NCBI GenBank assembly: GCA_009746045.1
Contig: RPFO01000022.1
Span: 414,001-478,000, forward strand
From: Mesostigma viride
Lineage: Eukaryota; Streptophyta; Mesostigmatophyceae; Mesostigmatales; Mesostigmataceae
Direction: 5' to 3'
DNA: 64,000 bases
A program made the translations under genes and the position numbers. The notes under the pieces were generated by a model. The model saw only the letters and a list, made by a program, of their open reading frames with translations. It was not told the origin of the DNA and searched no databases. Shown one piece after another: positions 1 through 11,073 of the stretch (within the stretch, counting starts at the first letter, position 1; every line of letters begins with the position of its first letter).

Positions 1-3000
1 GTGCTGCCTCTGTTGGTAGACAGTAGGTAGACAACCTTCCTCGTCGGCTCGCGGCTAACAGGCTTCGGGGACAGCCTCTAAATAGTCCCGTTCCACTACC
101 ATGCATCGACCTAACAGTCGACTGAGACACATGGTGGTGCCGGTATCTCGGGCCAGAACGACAGCTCTCAGCAGCAAGATTAGCAACACCCAACGCATGC
201 TAGATTTCCTACGCCTCTGCGTTGCGCAAGCATCCCCGAATACCCAGAGCAGGCGGCAGGCTCGCATCCTACGCTTGCAGGACAAAATAAATGCGATGAA
301 AAGCACTATTTCTACCGCTTCCCTTCCCCCCTCCGTTTCACCCCCACCTCCACCCCCGCCGCACCCACCCCCATCACCCATCGTCGTCCTCCCCTGGTGG
401 GCCAGCAGGCATCCTTGGCCCTTGCCACTTTTAACACCCGCACATTGCTAGATGACGACCATAGCTGCCGGGTAGAGGAGCTAGTCGCATTCTGCATTGA
501 GCATCGTGTGTCTATATTAGGCGTCCAGGAACACCGCCGCACGGTGCCACTTGGCATGGTGAGCACTGATCGCTTGGCGGGTGGCTGGCGGTTTTTCTTC
601 GCTGGCAGCGGTACGTCTGGCCAAGGTGGTGTTGGTCTTTTGTGTTCGCCGCTGGCAGTTGCTAGCCTCAGCACGCTTAAGTTTCTAACGCCACGCCTTA
701 TGGTAGCACACTTCACCTCCGTCGAGGGGCGGTCTAAACACCACCTCACGGTGGGGGTGGGCTACGCACCCCATAGTGGTCTACCTGCGTTGGAACGCCA
801 GAAGTTCTTCGAGGACTTGCATAGCCTTGAGGGGGCCACCCCGGCCCGCCACTTTTTGGTTATGCTGCTAGACGCCAATGCCACGCTCCCCGTGGGTACT
901 GCTGGCAGTCGCTTTGCGCCTGCTGACACTGCTGCTAATGACAACACTCCCCTGTTTTCTGCCTTTTTGCGGGATAGCGGGATGGTTGCTGTCAACTGCC
1001 ACTTCCAACGTCCCTCCCAGGACTTGGTCACTTTTCGTGGCCCTAACGGCCGTCAGGCCTGTCTGGACTACGTGGTGGTACGGCAGCCCAGGTGTACCTC
1101 GGTTCTGGACACCCGAGTGTTTGACACGCCCACGGTGTGCTCTGACCACCGGTTGGTGCGCGCGACCCTTCGGCTCCGGTTCCACGTCCCCGCGCGCCGC
1201 GCCCCAGTGGTCCGCCCTGACTGGTCTGCTCTACGTCCGGTCAAGGGAGATCCTGAGGACTGGACGGACGCCGAGCACGAGCGGAACTGGTGCCGACGGA
1301 AGTACCTGTCGGCACTGGACGCCCGGGCGGACGTCGACGAGCTGGACAAGGGTGCCCCCAACGCAGCCATTTTTGCGGGCTTTGCGGCCCGTGCCCCGTT
1401 GCTGGCGGCCCGGCACCTGCCGGTCATGCCCCGCCGCCGCCCCGGCCCGCTCTACCGCCAGGACCCCAAGGTCTTGGCCGCCCGGCACCGCCTCAAGCGT
1501 AACCGGGACCCGCTGCAGAAACCATTGCTCAAGGCCGCCCTTGTGGAGGCCTACGAGCATGCTCAGGACGCGGAGGCGGCCCAGTGCATCGCGGATGCCA
1601 AGGCCTGCCAGGCTCGCAACCAGGGCAAGGACATGTGGTACCACCTCGACCGGCTCGGCGGCCGGCGGCAGCGCACCCCGGTGGAGCACACGGGGGACGG
1701 CACGGCGCCGGTAAGCCTTGACCGCTGGTTGGCCCACAATGTTTCCTTGACCGGTGGGGCTCGCGCCCCCCCCCGCCGCTTCACCCCGAGACGGCCGCCC
1801 GCCTCGGGGTCGCCGGACCCCCGCCGCCGCCAGCGCCCCCCTCCTCGGCCGCGGACTACCAAGTCCCCGCCTTGAAGGAGGGCTGCCTTGCCACCAACGA
1901 CGTCGTCCACCCCTTCACTTTGGAGGAATTGGACGGCGCCCTTGCTCGCCTGCGGTACGATGCGGCGGTCGGGGCCGACCACCTTTCTGCTGAGCTGCTG
2001 AAGACCCCTGATCTGGCGGTTAGGGATCTTCTGCTGGCGTTCTGCAACCGTGTCCTGCTCTCTGACGAGCCTCCGCCTGCTGAGTGGCAGACGGCCATCC
2101 GCGTCATGCTGTACAAGAAGGGCTCTGCTGCTGACCCCGGTAACTACCGGGGTGTCTGCCTCCAGAGCGCCGCGCTGAAGGTCTTCATGCGCATGATGCT
2201 GCACAGGCTCCGCGCCGCGCTGGACCCACACCTGGGTGAGTCTCAGATGGGTTTCCGTAGTGGTCGTAACACTGTCATGGCTGTGTTTGTCGCGCGCCGG
2301 TTGATGGAGGAGGTGCGTCGCCTTCCCCCTGACAGTTTGCCGCTGGTCCTCATTTTTGTTGACTATATCAAGGCCTTTGACACGGTCCTCTGGGAGGCTC
2401 TTTGGGCCATCCTAGCTCTGGACCGCGTGCCACCAGCGTTTATTGCTGCCATTCGCCGACTGTATGAGGGCTCACAGGCAGTAGTGCGGACTGCGGAAGG
2501 CACCACCCCACCATTCCCCCTTCACCACGGGGTGTGGCAAGGTTGTGTCCTGTCTCCATACCTGTTCATTATTGTCGTGGACCACGTCATGCGCCAGGCA
2601 CGTGCGCGCTTTACTGCTCTTAAGGGGTTCGAGCCAGGCTTGGACATCCTTAACGAGCGTGGGCACGGCGGGGTTAGCACGGGTTACCGCCTGGCTGACC
2701 TGATTTACGCGGACGACACCACCCTCATCGCGCGCCCCGAGCACATTCAGACCTGGCTGGACTGTCTGGGCCTGGAGGCGAGGGCGGTGGGGTTGGAGAT
2801 TAGTGTCAAAACTGAGGCGATGGTGATTGGGGCCTCCAGTCGCCCACCGCTGCCGCGCCTGCTAGACGGGACGGAGGTCCCACTCCGCGACCGCTTCAAG
2901 CTGTTGGGGAGTTGGCTTCCGGACACTGCCGACGATGTGGACACCCGCATCGGCCTTTCCTGGGCCAAGCTCCGTTCGCTCAACACCTACTGGCGCTCCA

Positions 3001-3702
3001 AGGGCCTGGACGAGCACCGCAAGCGCATGCTCTTCAAGGTCCTCGTCCTCACGGTGCTCACGTATGGCGCCGAGGCATGGACACTCACGGCAACACTGGC
3101 AGCCAAGCTAGACGGCACGGTAACCCGGATGCTCCGACAGGTCCTGAATGTCGGGTTTTCTCAGCGTAGGTCCTTAGAGTCTTTGTATCACGGTATGCCG
3201 CGTATTTCGGACGAGATTAGACAGCGTAGGATAGCATTTGTAGGACATCTTGCTCGCACCAGCCAGGTCGACACCGCCCTTGGTCTGGCCGGTCCCCAGC
3301 GGCTCGGCCAACCGGGGCGGCACATTTTGACCTGGCCTGGCCCCAAGAACATTCCTAAAAAGGTAGGGAAACATGCCATGACCTATACCCAGATGTTGCT
3401 GGACGACCTAGTGGTCCCAGCCCAGTTTGAGTACCGCATCCACTCTCTCTCCCGTCTTTGGACTGCCATGCAGGACAAGGAGCGGTGGAAGAAGATTGTC
3501 AAGGCACACACGCCCGACCCTGTGGGCAAGCCACCTCCCCCCAAGCGGAGGAGGCGTTTTGATGAGTAGTGTAGTTAGGCTTTTCTAGATAGAGTTAGGA
3601 TAGTTCGATCACGCGGCTTCCTCCACCCCATCCATCATGAAATATGTGCTACATGACCTCCCCACGGAGGCATGTTATAATTTAATTTAATTTAATTTTT
3701 TA
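1..3702 (+). mobile_element. Non-LTR (LINE-type) retrotransposon, left end not resolved
   Basis: The unit consists of a 5' leader, one long endonuclease-reverse transcriptase reading frame (101-3569, two frame breaks), a short 3' untranslated stretch and an AT-rich simple tail made of TAATT-like units at about 3676-3702. That is the layout of a eukaryotic LINE. I cannot see the 5' boundary because the window starts inside or at the element, and I found no convincing target-site duplication. The C-terminal end of a second, unrelated LINE copy lies at 16,959-17,484. Confidence 0.85.
101..3569 (+). pseudogene. LINE polyprotein: APE-type endonuclease plus reverse transcriptase (two frame breaks)
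   Basis: Three frame segments join into one protein. The first (from 101) has a charged helical N-terminus and a proline run. The second (about 397-1770) is an APE-like endonuclease: ATFNTRTLL near its start, GVQEHR with the catalytic Glu, LLDANATL, and CSDHRLV as the final SDH box. The third (to 3569) is the reverse transcriptase: YKKGSAADPGNYRG, QMGFRSGRNT, motif A FVDYIKAFDTV, motif B GVWQGCVLSP, motif C YADD (2706-2717) and LLGSWL, then a C-terminal region with RQRRIAFVGHLAR. The segments are offset by one missing base in C-rich runs at about 336-360 and 1764-1774, so the endonuclease frame runs into a stop at 1875 while the RT frame is already open upstream. With both bases restored it would be a single ORF. 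Either recent decay or sequencing deletions could explain this. Confidence 0.85.
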
Positions 3703-3948
3703 ATATACATGTATGCTGGACCTCGCGCATCTCAGCCCTCTAAGAAATGTTATTTGAACTCAGGTCTAGATCTAAATATATACATGATCTGGATAATATT
3801 ATACACTTCCTTAAAAGAGCATGAATCGAGCTTTACAATTCAGGACAAGGAACTCGTTTGCAAATCACGGCTGAAAGGCAAGTGCTCACAACGAAGCACG
3901 TGCTCTCAAGGCTGTCCACCTCGTCCAACCAAGCCCGGGCGAGCTGGC
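3570..3948. other. Intergenic: LINE 3' untranslated region and unassigned DNA
   Basis: The first 130 bases are the 3' untranslated part and AT-rich tail of the LINE. From about 3703 to 3948 I see no gene, repeat or RNA. A small plus-strand reading frame here overlaps the 3' end of the minus-strand transposase gene and has no recognisable content. Confidence 0.6.
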
Positions 3949-6900
3949 CTACTGAACAGGTCTCTTCTTGGCCAAGTTCGTGAGCCGTTTCTCGACGTCT
4001 GTCGGAATGGTCAAGATGGCCTGGCGATTGTTAGCTGGGTTGACAACAATGGTGTGTTCGAACCCCGCGTCCATGCACAGGTAGCAATTGACCAAGTTTG
4101 GCTGTTCAGGTTGGCATCGGCGTCCATTTTGAACATCGTCGCCATACCCGGAAATCTGTCCCAGTAGCGCACCCCCACCACCCATTGTCCCTTACGGAAC
4201 AACTCCCTATCGACCTTGCCGTTTCTGTCGGCCACTCGCCTCACGAAAGTAGCGGCCACCTGATAAGGCTCCTGCAAGACTTCCGCTAGCCAATATGGAT
4301 GATCTGGATCGTGGGACTCATCACCAGAGTAGGACTCGACGGCAAAAATGTCTCGCAACTTCAGTCTCCTTCCCATCATCGTCCTCTCTGCCTGTAGTCT
4401 GTTCAGTCGCGTCCCTGCGTGCCCCCCTTGTCCGTTTGGGTTCCTTTGCACTGGCTCCCCCAGTTTGTGGAGCTTCATCCGAGCACCTCCCACATTCCAG
4501 CCGTCCATGTCGGTCCACTCCTTTCGACAATCCCACCACCTTTCCTCGGCGCACGCACCGCCACAATAGCAGGAATACTGGCGCAGCATTAAGCGCGTCA
4601 CATTCGACTTGTCCATGCGCCACCAGTGCGCCTTCTTCACTCCTTTGATTTCGCCGCGCCCTGGGCTGTAAGGAAGCACCTGCGCGTCGAAGACAAGATT
4701 TGCACAAGGGAAAGTTGAAGTTACGAGACCATCGAGCTAGTTGTGTTTTATTAAGCACTCCTGATCGCCAGGACTCCAAGAACGCCCTAGAAACGACGGC
4801 CGGCGTAACTATTCCCTGAACAAGGACTGTACACTTAATTACCTCGGGGAACTCGAAGAAGTTACGCCTGGTCGTTGTGGTCCCGCCCACCGCCCCCGAC
4901 GCCAGATTCTCCACCAACTGGGCGGCCGTCTGTTTGTCCTGGTTCTCTTCCCTGATGTGCCACCTCCTCAACATGCACTTCACAGTCCCACCAGCTCCAT
5001 CCACCTCCCCCTTTCCGTGCTGCTCCCCAAAGTAATTCCACTCAAATGACTCCAGGTGCGGATCCTCCGTCAGCAGCCGGGCCACTTCCGCGATCACATT
5101 CCTTGACTTGAACTGCATGGAGCAATTGTCCGACCACCCAATGAAGCGCTTCACCTCTACCCCTTCTGACCGTAGTGTCGCCAGGATTTTGAGGATAGCA
5201 AAACGGAGGGCCCGCCCGTCCCTTTTCATTCCGCCCTGTCCGATGAAGTGAAACTCCCTTCTCACGACCTTTCCCGACGCTGGATCCAAGTAGCGCACGA
5301 TCCAGGGCATAAGGACAAATGTGACTGGATGCCAATACTGTGCTTGGAGATTGTGATAGGTGTAAGACTGGTAGTTCTCGGCGTAATCTGTGTGGCATAC
5401 AAGGTCCCCCACCCGCATCCTTGAGAGACATTCCTTGGAGGCGTCCGCTTGCCACCACGCGTTGAAGCAATGCTGGATGAAGTCCGGCCACTTGTCCACA
5501 ATCGCCTCCTTTAGCTCCGTTGGTGTGGACTTGACGTCGACTTGCGTCAATCGCTGCCCACCAGCCTTTGCGATCTCGTCACAGTCGTCCTGCATATGCG
5601 CAATGTGCACAACAGAAAAGACATCAACTTCGACCCACCAATGACCTGTAGGAAGAAAAAAGACAGGACCTCAGGAAAAATTGAAAAAGAAACGCCTTGG
5701 GGCGCAACCACTCCACTAAAAATTACCTCTGGCCCAAGAACCTCAGGAAACATTGCAAAAGAAACGCCTTGGGGCGCAACCACTCCACTAAAAATTACCT
5801 CTGGCCCAAGAACCGCACCCGGCGGCACATCCTGCATCTCGTATCTGGTCCATGAAATCAGGTGGTTGGAAGCCTCCTCCCGTTCGCATAACATAAAGTT
5901 CCGAATTCCACACTTGGGAGCCCGGCAAGTGCCCAACACACAAGCCTTACGCCGGATCGAGCAAACCCCCAACTCCTCGCCCAGGTCATGATCGGGCACC
6001 CCTTCCTCGTCGTCCAGCACCCTCCCATGCATGGGCAGATCCTCAAGTTCGCCCTGAAAAGGCTGAACCTGCGGCCGCGACGACCCCACAGACGACCTCG
6101 AACCTCCCCCCTCCCTCATCCCCTCCACCTCACAAGTAAACTTGTTCACCCACTCTGTCGTGTGAGTGGCTTTGAAAATGGAACATGTGGGCACGGACGA
6201 CCCCACGTCGAGCTGGCTACCATGATCGCACGCGTGGCATTCAGGTCCGCACTCGCATCTGGCATGAAAAGTTGCACGAAATTTGGCCAACCCCCCAACC
6301 ATGGACTGCATGGTAGTGTGGTGCTGGCATGCGCACAAGTTCCGCATTTTCCACCGCCCCTTGACGCATGCGGGCATATGCTTGCAAAAAGTAGTGTATC
6401 CCACATGAACTGTGCTCTTCTGATTCGTGCGTAGCATTGACATCCCTGCCTCCGTCTCCAAAATCACCTGATTTCCCCCCCTCACACCCTCCTCTCCCTC
6501 CCCCCCCCCCCTCCCTACTGTCCATCCGCCGCGGTGGCTTCAACTCCGGATGGCGGGAAATGAACACTTCGTAAATCTTCGACTTGGAGACAGTATAGTA
6601 GCGCGCACCCTCCGAAAACGCTAGTGTATGTTTGTAATCCTTTCTTGTCCATTCACAATGAACATCCTTCATGTTCGGAGACGCCCGCGTCAAGTTATCA
6701 TCCCTCCAGCACGCTTGTATCAGGGCAATGACTTCCGTCGGAAGCTCGTCTTTCCTCCTCCTCCTCTCTGGCGCACTCATCAAAAGGTCGTCCTCCCCTT
6801 CTTCCATTCCATCCCTGTGACCCCGAACAGTTGCGACAAAGCGCCTGTCAATCCCGAACGCGCGCTCCACAATCCTGTCCGGGACGCCCTCCATTGCCTT

Positions 6901-7296
6901 CGTAACAAGTCCACACAAGGCCCACCTAAGCCCACGATCCTTCTCAGATGTTCCCAAGTCGCCAAAAGCCTTCTTGATGGTATCCCGAAGAGATTCCGCC
7001 CAACTTTCAGGAAGCCCGTCGTCACAGTTCTTCCTCTTCTTAATGCCGTTGCTCTCCGCCACCATGGCATTTAGTCTTGAAGCTGCGCAAGACAGAACCT
7101 CCGCGCTCATCTCTGGCGTCCTGTGGTTGTTTGCTTTCACGCGTTCCGCCATGATAGGAAAGATGTCATTGGCAATTTTGTACCCCTTGTTCTCGATGTA
7201 CTTGTCGCTCCAGGGACCGCGAAGTGCAGGCTCCCGGTCGTCATTGGACAAGGGACGCGAACCGTCGGAAACGGCCCCCCGCCCCGATCGCGCCAT
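3949..7296 (-). CDS. DDE-type DNA transposase of unassigned superfamily, three introns, one frame break
   Basis: Four minus-strand exons fit: 7296-6519, 6445-5819, 5645-4843 and 4679-3949. The introns are 73, 173 and 163 bases, all GT-AG, with phases 1, 1 and 0. Adding the one base that seems missing in the last exon (about 4130, a CC that should be CCC) gives exactly 980 codons. The central exon carries HTDYAENY, then GWSDNC..QFKSRN, then GEQHGKGEVDGAGGTVK. This is the pattern of an RNase H-fold transposase with Asp in the first two motifs. Exon 2 has a Cys/His-rich stretch (CKHMPACVKG..CACQHH, CECGPECHACDHG), probably zinc-binding. The last exon ends in IPTDVEKRLTNLAKKRPVQ. The ATG at 7296 (MARSGRGAV) is chosen because the upstream frame is unremarkable. 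I recognise the motif set from repeats in several eukaryote genomes but cannot name the superfamily. It could be a domesticated host gene, though its surroundings suggest a transposon. Confidence 0.72.
5669..5812. repeat. 72-bp tandem duplication inside transposase intron 2
   Basis: Two adjacent 72-base copies, 5669-5740 and 5741-5812, differ at only a few positions. Each ends in the same CTCTGGCCCAAGAA stretch. They lie wholly within the predicted 173-base intron (5646-5818) and keep the reading frame open only by chance. This explains the repeated peptide seen if the intron is translated. Confidence 0.85.
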
Positions 7297-7442
7297 CAGA
7301 CTTTGGTCAGACGGCAGCTGATTTTTTTCGCCTCTTAATCCCGCGGCACCGAAAGCCCTGAGGATGAGTAATGATAAATAATCACCATTAAAGACACGAC
7401 GAAAACGATGGGCATCAAACAAGAACGACAAGCGTCATTAAT

Positions 7443-7997
7443 AACGCCGGCCGGCGCAACTGGATACATGTAAACCATACAAAAGTGATTTTATGAAACA
7501 CATACAGTTTGTCATTAATAACGACGGCCGGCGTAACTCGGGCGCAATTAAAAACCATTAAGAAGCAACTCAGGATATGCAGGCAGAAATCCTTCAGGTG
7601 TAAAAAAGATGTACAAACACACTTTTGGTAATGGGGCCTGATTGCGCAACTGCAAGATACCATTGGAAACGCCGGCCGGCGCAACTGGATGCATGTACAT
7701 AAACCATACAAAAGTGATTTGCACAAAACCCCTACAATTTGTCATGAGTAACGACGGCCGGCGTAACTCGGTTGCATTTGAAAACCACAAAGAAGCAACT
7801 CAGGTAGTGAAGGCGGAAATCCCAGAGGTGATAAAATGTTTACCAACACAAAATGTTGATAAGCGTGCAAGCTTTTGCAAGTGCGCGCAAGATACCATTG
7901 GAAACGCCGGCCGGCGCAACTGGAACACCAAAACAAAAAACTTGATTTGCACGAAACCCATTCAGTTCGTCATGGATAACGACGGCCGGCGCAACTT
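7443..7997. repeat. About 230-bp tandem repeat with paired GC-palindromic 18-mers
   Basis: About two and a half copies of a roughly 230-base unit lie just upstream of the minus-strand transposase. Each carries two near-palindromic 18-mers: AACGCCGGCCGGCGCAAC at 7443, 7668 and 7903, and AACGACGGCCGGCG(T/C)AAC at 7520, 7750 and 7978. The second 18-mer also occurs at about 4792, inside intron 3 of the transposase. Regularly spaced GC palindromes in AT-rich DNA could be transposase binding sites near an element end; that role is inference. The short reading frames crossing them are not considered genes. Confidence 0.75.
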
Positions 7998-10305
7998 CAT
8001 GGCACTCACCACTTTCACCAAATGCCATGTCGCCATTATATTGAGGAAAGCGAAGTATGCCCACTTGAAGCTGTGGTCTGCAGAACATTGACACAAAATA
8101 TGCATGGTATTTCAAGCAATGAATGCTATGTGTCAGGCATCAATGTCTTTATTGTATCCAAATGTGGTTAGGACGGAGGTTTACATTGGTTGCTATTTTA
8201 AGACAATGGCGTATAACCAAACATTGCACACACTCAAGAGTGTACTTATGCTGAACTGGAAAGGAACATTAAACCCCAATAAGGTAGATATTTTTCTTTT
8301 ACATTTTAATTTTTTATATACTACTTTATATAATATTATATTATATTATATTATGCTATATTATGTTATATGAAATAACATTAAAATTAACATAAAATTA
8401 AAATTATATATTAATTATAGTATATTATATAATTTATATTATATATTATATTCACGATGCTCTGTGTATTAATGAGATATCAGACACACCTACATCACAT
8501 CGCCTTGATGTTTCCGTTGTATGGGTCCGGTCGGGCGTTGGTAGCTGGTCGACAACAATTCTACATTTCCTAAAAAAAAATGCGACCGTGCCTACATTCG
8601 AAGGCGCGCTGTGGCTGACCTGAACTATCGGTGAACACCTCGGCGTCACTTGACCGGCCTAGGTTGACATTTCGGCAGAGTAACGCTGCTTAAAGGATCA
8701 TTGCGTAGTTCGCGCGATTTGGCTCTTTATATATGTTTTTGGAGACGACGAGCAAGCATCCGATTGGTCAGCCAATTCCTGTCCAGTCCTCGGACAGTGT
8801 CCAATCCGGTGCTTGGGATCCAGAAAACGTGCTCGAGCCTGGCCACTCTGTCGCGGGCGCCGCGCTAGTGGCGTCGCGCCCAAACCTGACCAGGCCATAG
8901 GAAAGGGCGGGGGCGAATGCAAGAATTATTGTTATATCCTGACCTGTCCTGGGGAAGGTCCGGGGCGAATGCAAGAATTAATATACCTGCGTATGCAACC
9001 AACACGGCCGATCCACATACATAATCCGACTGAGCTGGACGGTACGGACCAAATTTCGGTGCAAATTGAGGCCCAAAAGCTATGTCGGCATGGTGCGCGC
9101 ACCCCTTGCGGTAGGGGCCATGGCGACTGCCTTTAGACGAAACGTGACAAATCTGGCACGCGGAAAGCAGAAATGCTCGATTGTTGGAGAAAATTAGTTA
9201 CTGATTCTAATTTATGGCGGGATGGTTGCGATCTATAATGTCGCGGGCTTTTTTTCTTTGCCATCGGCAGGGGGGGTCCGGCCTGAATTTCTGTCGGGAT
9301 GAATAAAGTATATTGGATGCCTGCCGGGTTGATTGTCGATTGTTGCCAGTTTTGATGGTCGTAAGGAAAGCTAGTTTAATGATGTTTCTAAAGCCGTAAA
9401 AATTCCCGCTGCTATCTTTACCTTTCCCGTCATTTTGCGGTAAGATAACATTAGCCCTGCGCGATGCGTACTGCCCAACCACTCCATGAAAGGGTGGACT
9501 TTCTTGTGCGCCTGGGCACGAATAAATGCCCGTTATGGTACGTTCTTGTGTTAAACGTCTTAAGCTTGCGTTTTCCTGCTTTCTTACCTCGTTGAGCGTA
9601 AGCTTTTTGCCTTCTTTCCGGCCAGATGCAGCCAGAAAGTTGCGGGTCCTGGCGCTGCATCGCTGGATTCCTGGGTGTCTTTTAGCTAGTTAATCGTCTG
9701 TGACGTGGCTGGCTTTCTGCAGCGCGTGGCCCGCAACCTGTCGGGAAGGTGTAATGCTTTTATTTCCATGCTTCTCTGAAATTTCTTTTGCTTTATAGAC
9801 AGTTGTGTTCGAGGAAATTCACGCGGTCTTCCTAAGCAGCGGCATCATTTTCCCCAGACACTGACGAGCTGGCACCTGTCTCCTAAAGAGAGCGGCTCGT
9901 GCTTGTTAGAAAGGAGGCAGTGTGCATTTTGCGGGACACAATGCTTTGGTGGCACATGCGTCAGGTAGGCTGTTCCAATGGTCTCTTCACCTTTCCCACT
10001 GAGTAAATGTTAGCATTTGTCATGCTAACCAGAGCAGCTAGCCACAGGTTGGCTGGATAAAAAGTCAGCTTATTTTCTCTTTATATACTGCGTGTGTGGT
10101 CCTCCACGTGTCCGGCTTGTTGGGCATTTTGGAAGAGGGTTTATAATGTGTTGTTGGGTGGAACAACTTGGTTGTTGGCACAAAATCACACATTATTAGC
10201 CTGAGATAGGCATGACATATGCTGCTCAGGCGTGTCGTCCTACCAGCCTTGTTGTTAAGGGTAGACTCACAAGGCTGGCTGTGCCGATGGAGGGGTGGGG
10301 CGTGC
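7998..10305. other. Gene-free host DNA
   Basis: I see no credible gene in this 2.3-kb stretch. It includes an AT-only low-complexity block (about 8290-8455) made of TTATATTATA-like steps. Short reading frames here have no domain signal and do not share the codon use of the other coding regions. Confidence 0.6.
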
Positions 10306-10803
10306 TAGCCCCCCCCCACACCCACGCATGCATGCTAGCCCACCCCCACACCCACGCATGCATGCTAGCCCCGGCCCCGGCCCCCCACACCCACGCATGC
10401 ATGCTAGCCCCCCCCACACCCACGCATGCATGCTAGCCCACACTCACACCCACGCATGCATGCTAGCCCACCCCCACACCCACGCATGCATGCTAGCCCC
10501 CCCCACACCCACGCATTCATGCCAGCCCCCCCCACACCCACGCATGCATGACAGCCCCCCCACACACCCACGCATGCATGCTAGCCCCCCACACACACCC
10601 ACGCATGCATGCCAGCCCCCATACACACCCACGCATGCATGCCAGCCCCCCCCACACTTACGCATGCATGCTAGCCCCCCACACACACCCACGCATGCAT
10701 GCCAGCCCCCCCACACACCCACGCATGCAGGCTAGCCCCCCCCACACCCACGCATGCATGCCAGCCCACCCCCACACCCACGCGTGCATGCCAGCCCACC
10801 CCT
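10306..10803. repeat. GC-rich minisatellite, unit about 27-31 bp
   Basis: Roughly sixteen copies of a unit built on CACACCCACGCATGCATGCTAGCC separated by variable C-runs. Copies differ by one to three bases (GCTAGC versus GCCAGC, and GCATTC or GCGTGC variants). It is open in several frames on both strands simply because of its composition, giving false His/Ala/Pro-rich ORFs. A gene-free stretch of about 270 bases follows before the next satellite. Confidence 0.95.
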
Positions 10804-11073
10804 AGCTTGAGCGTGCTTGTAAAGTTTTTGCATGGTTTATTAAAATGAGTGGAATATGTATTTATTGCATTAAATGTTAATTTTATCATGAATGAAAATG
10901 GTCAACATTGCCGAAGTGCCCCTAAATTGCTCAATATTGTGTGCTCAAGAATTCAATGAGGATTGTCATCATGGAAACCCGCACAAATTCACGATTCCGG
11001 GCATGCATGTGAAAGTATCAAGAACAATTTTCAATTAAGAATGGTATCTCATTGTTCCATGAATCAATATGAC

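Noticed and set aside
7415..8091. Small ORFs across the 230-bp repeat
   Set aside because: They repeat with the DNA unit (VTPAVV, IQLRRPA) and carry no domain; the shared peptide with the transposase comes from the 18-mer in an intron.
10212..10889. His/Ala/Pro-rich and Trp/Gly-rich ORFs on both strands
   Set aside because: Produced by the C-rich minisatellite; open in several frames at once.
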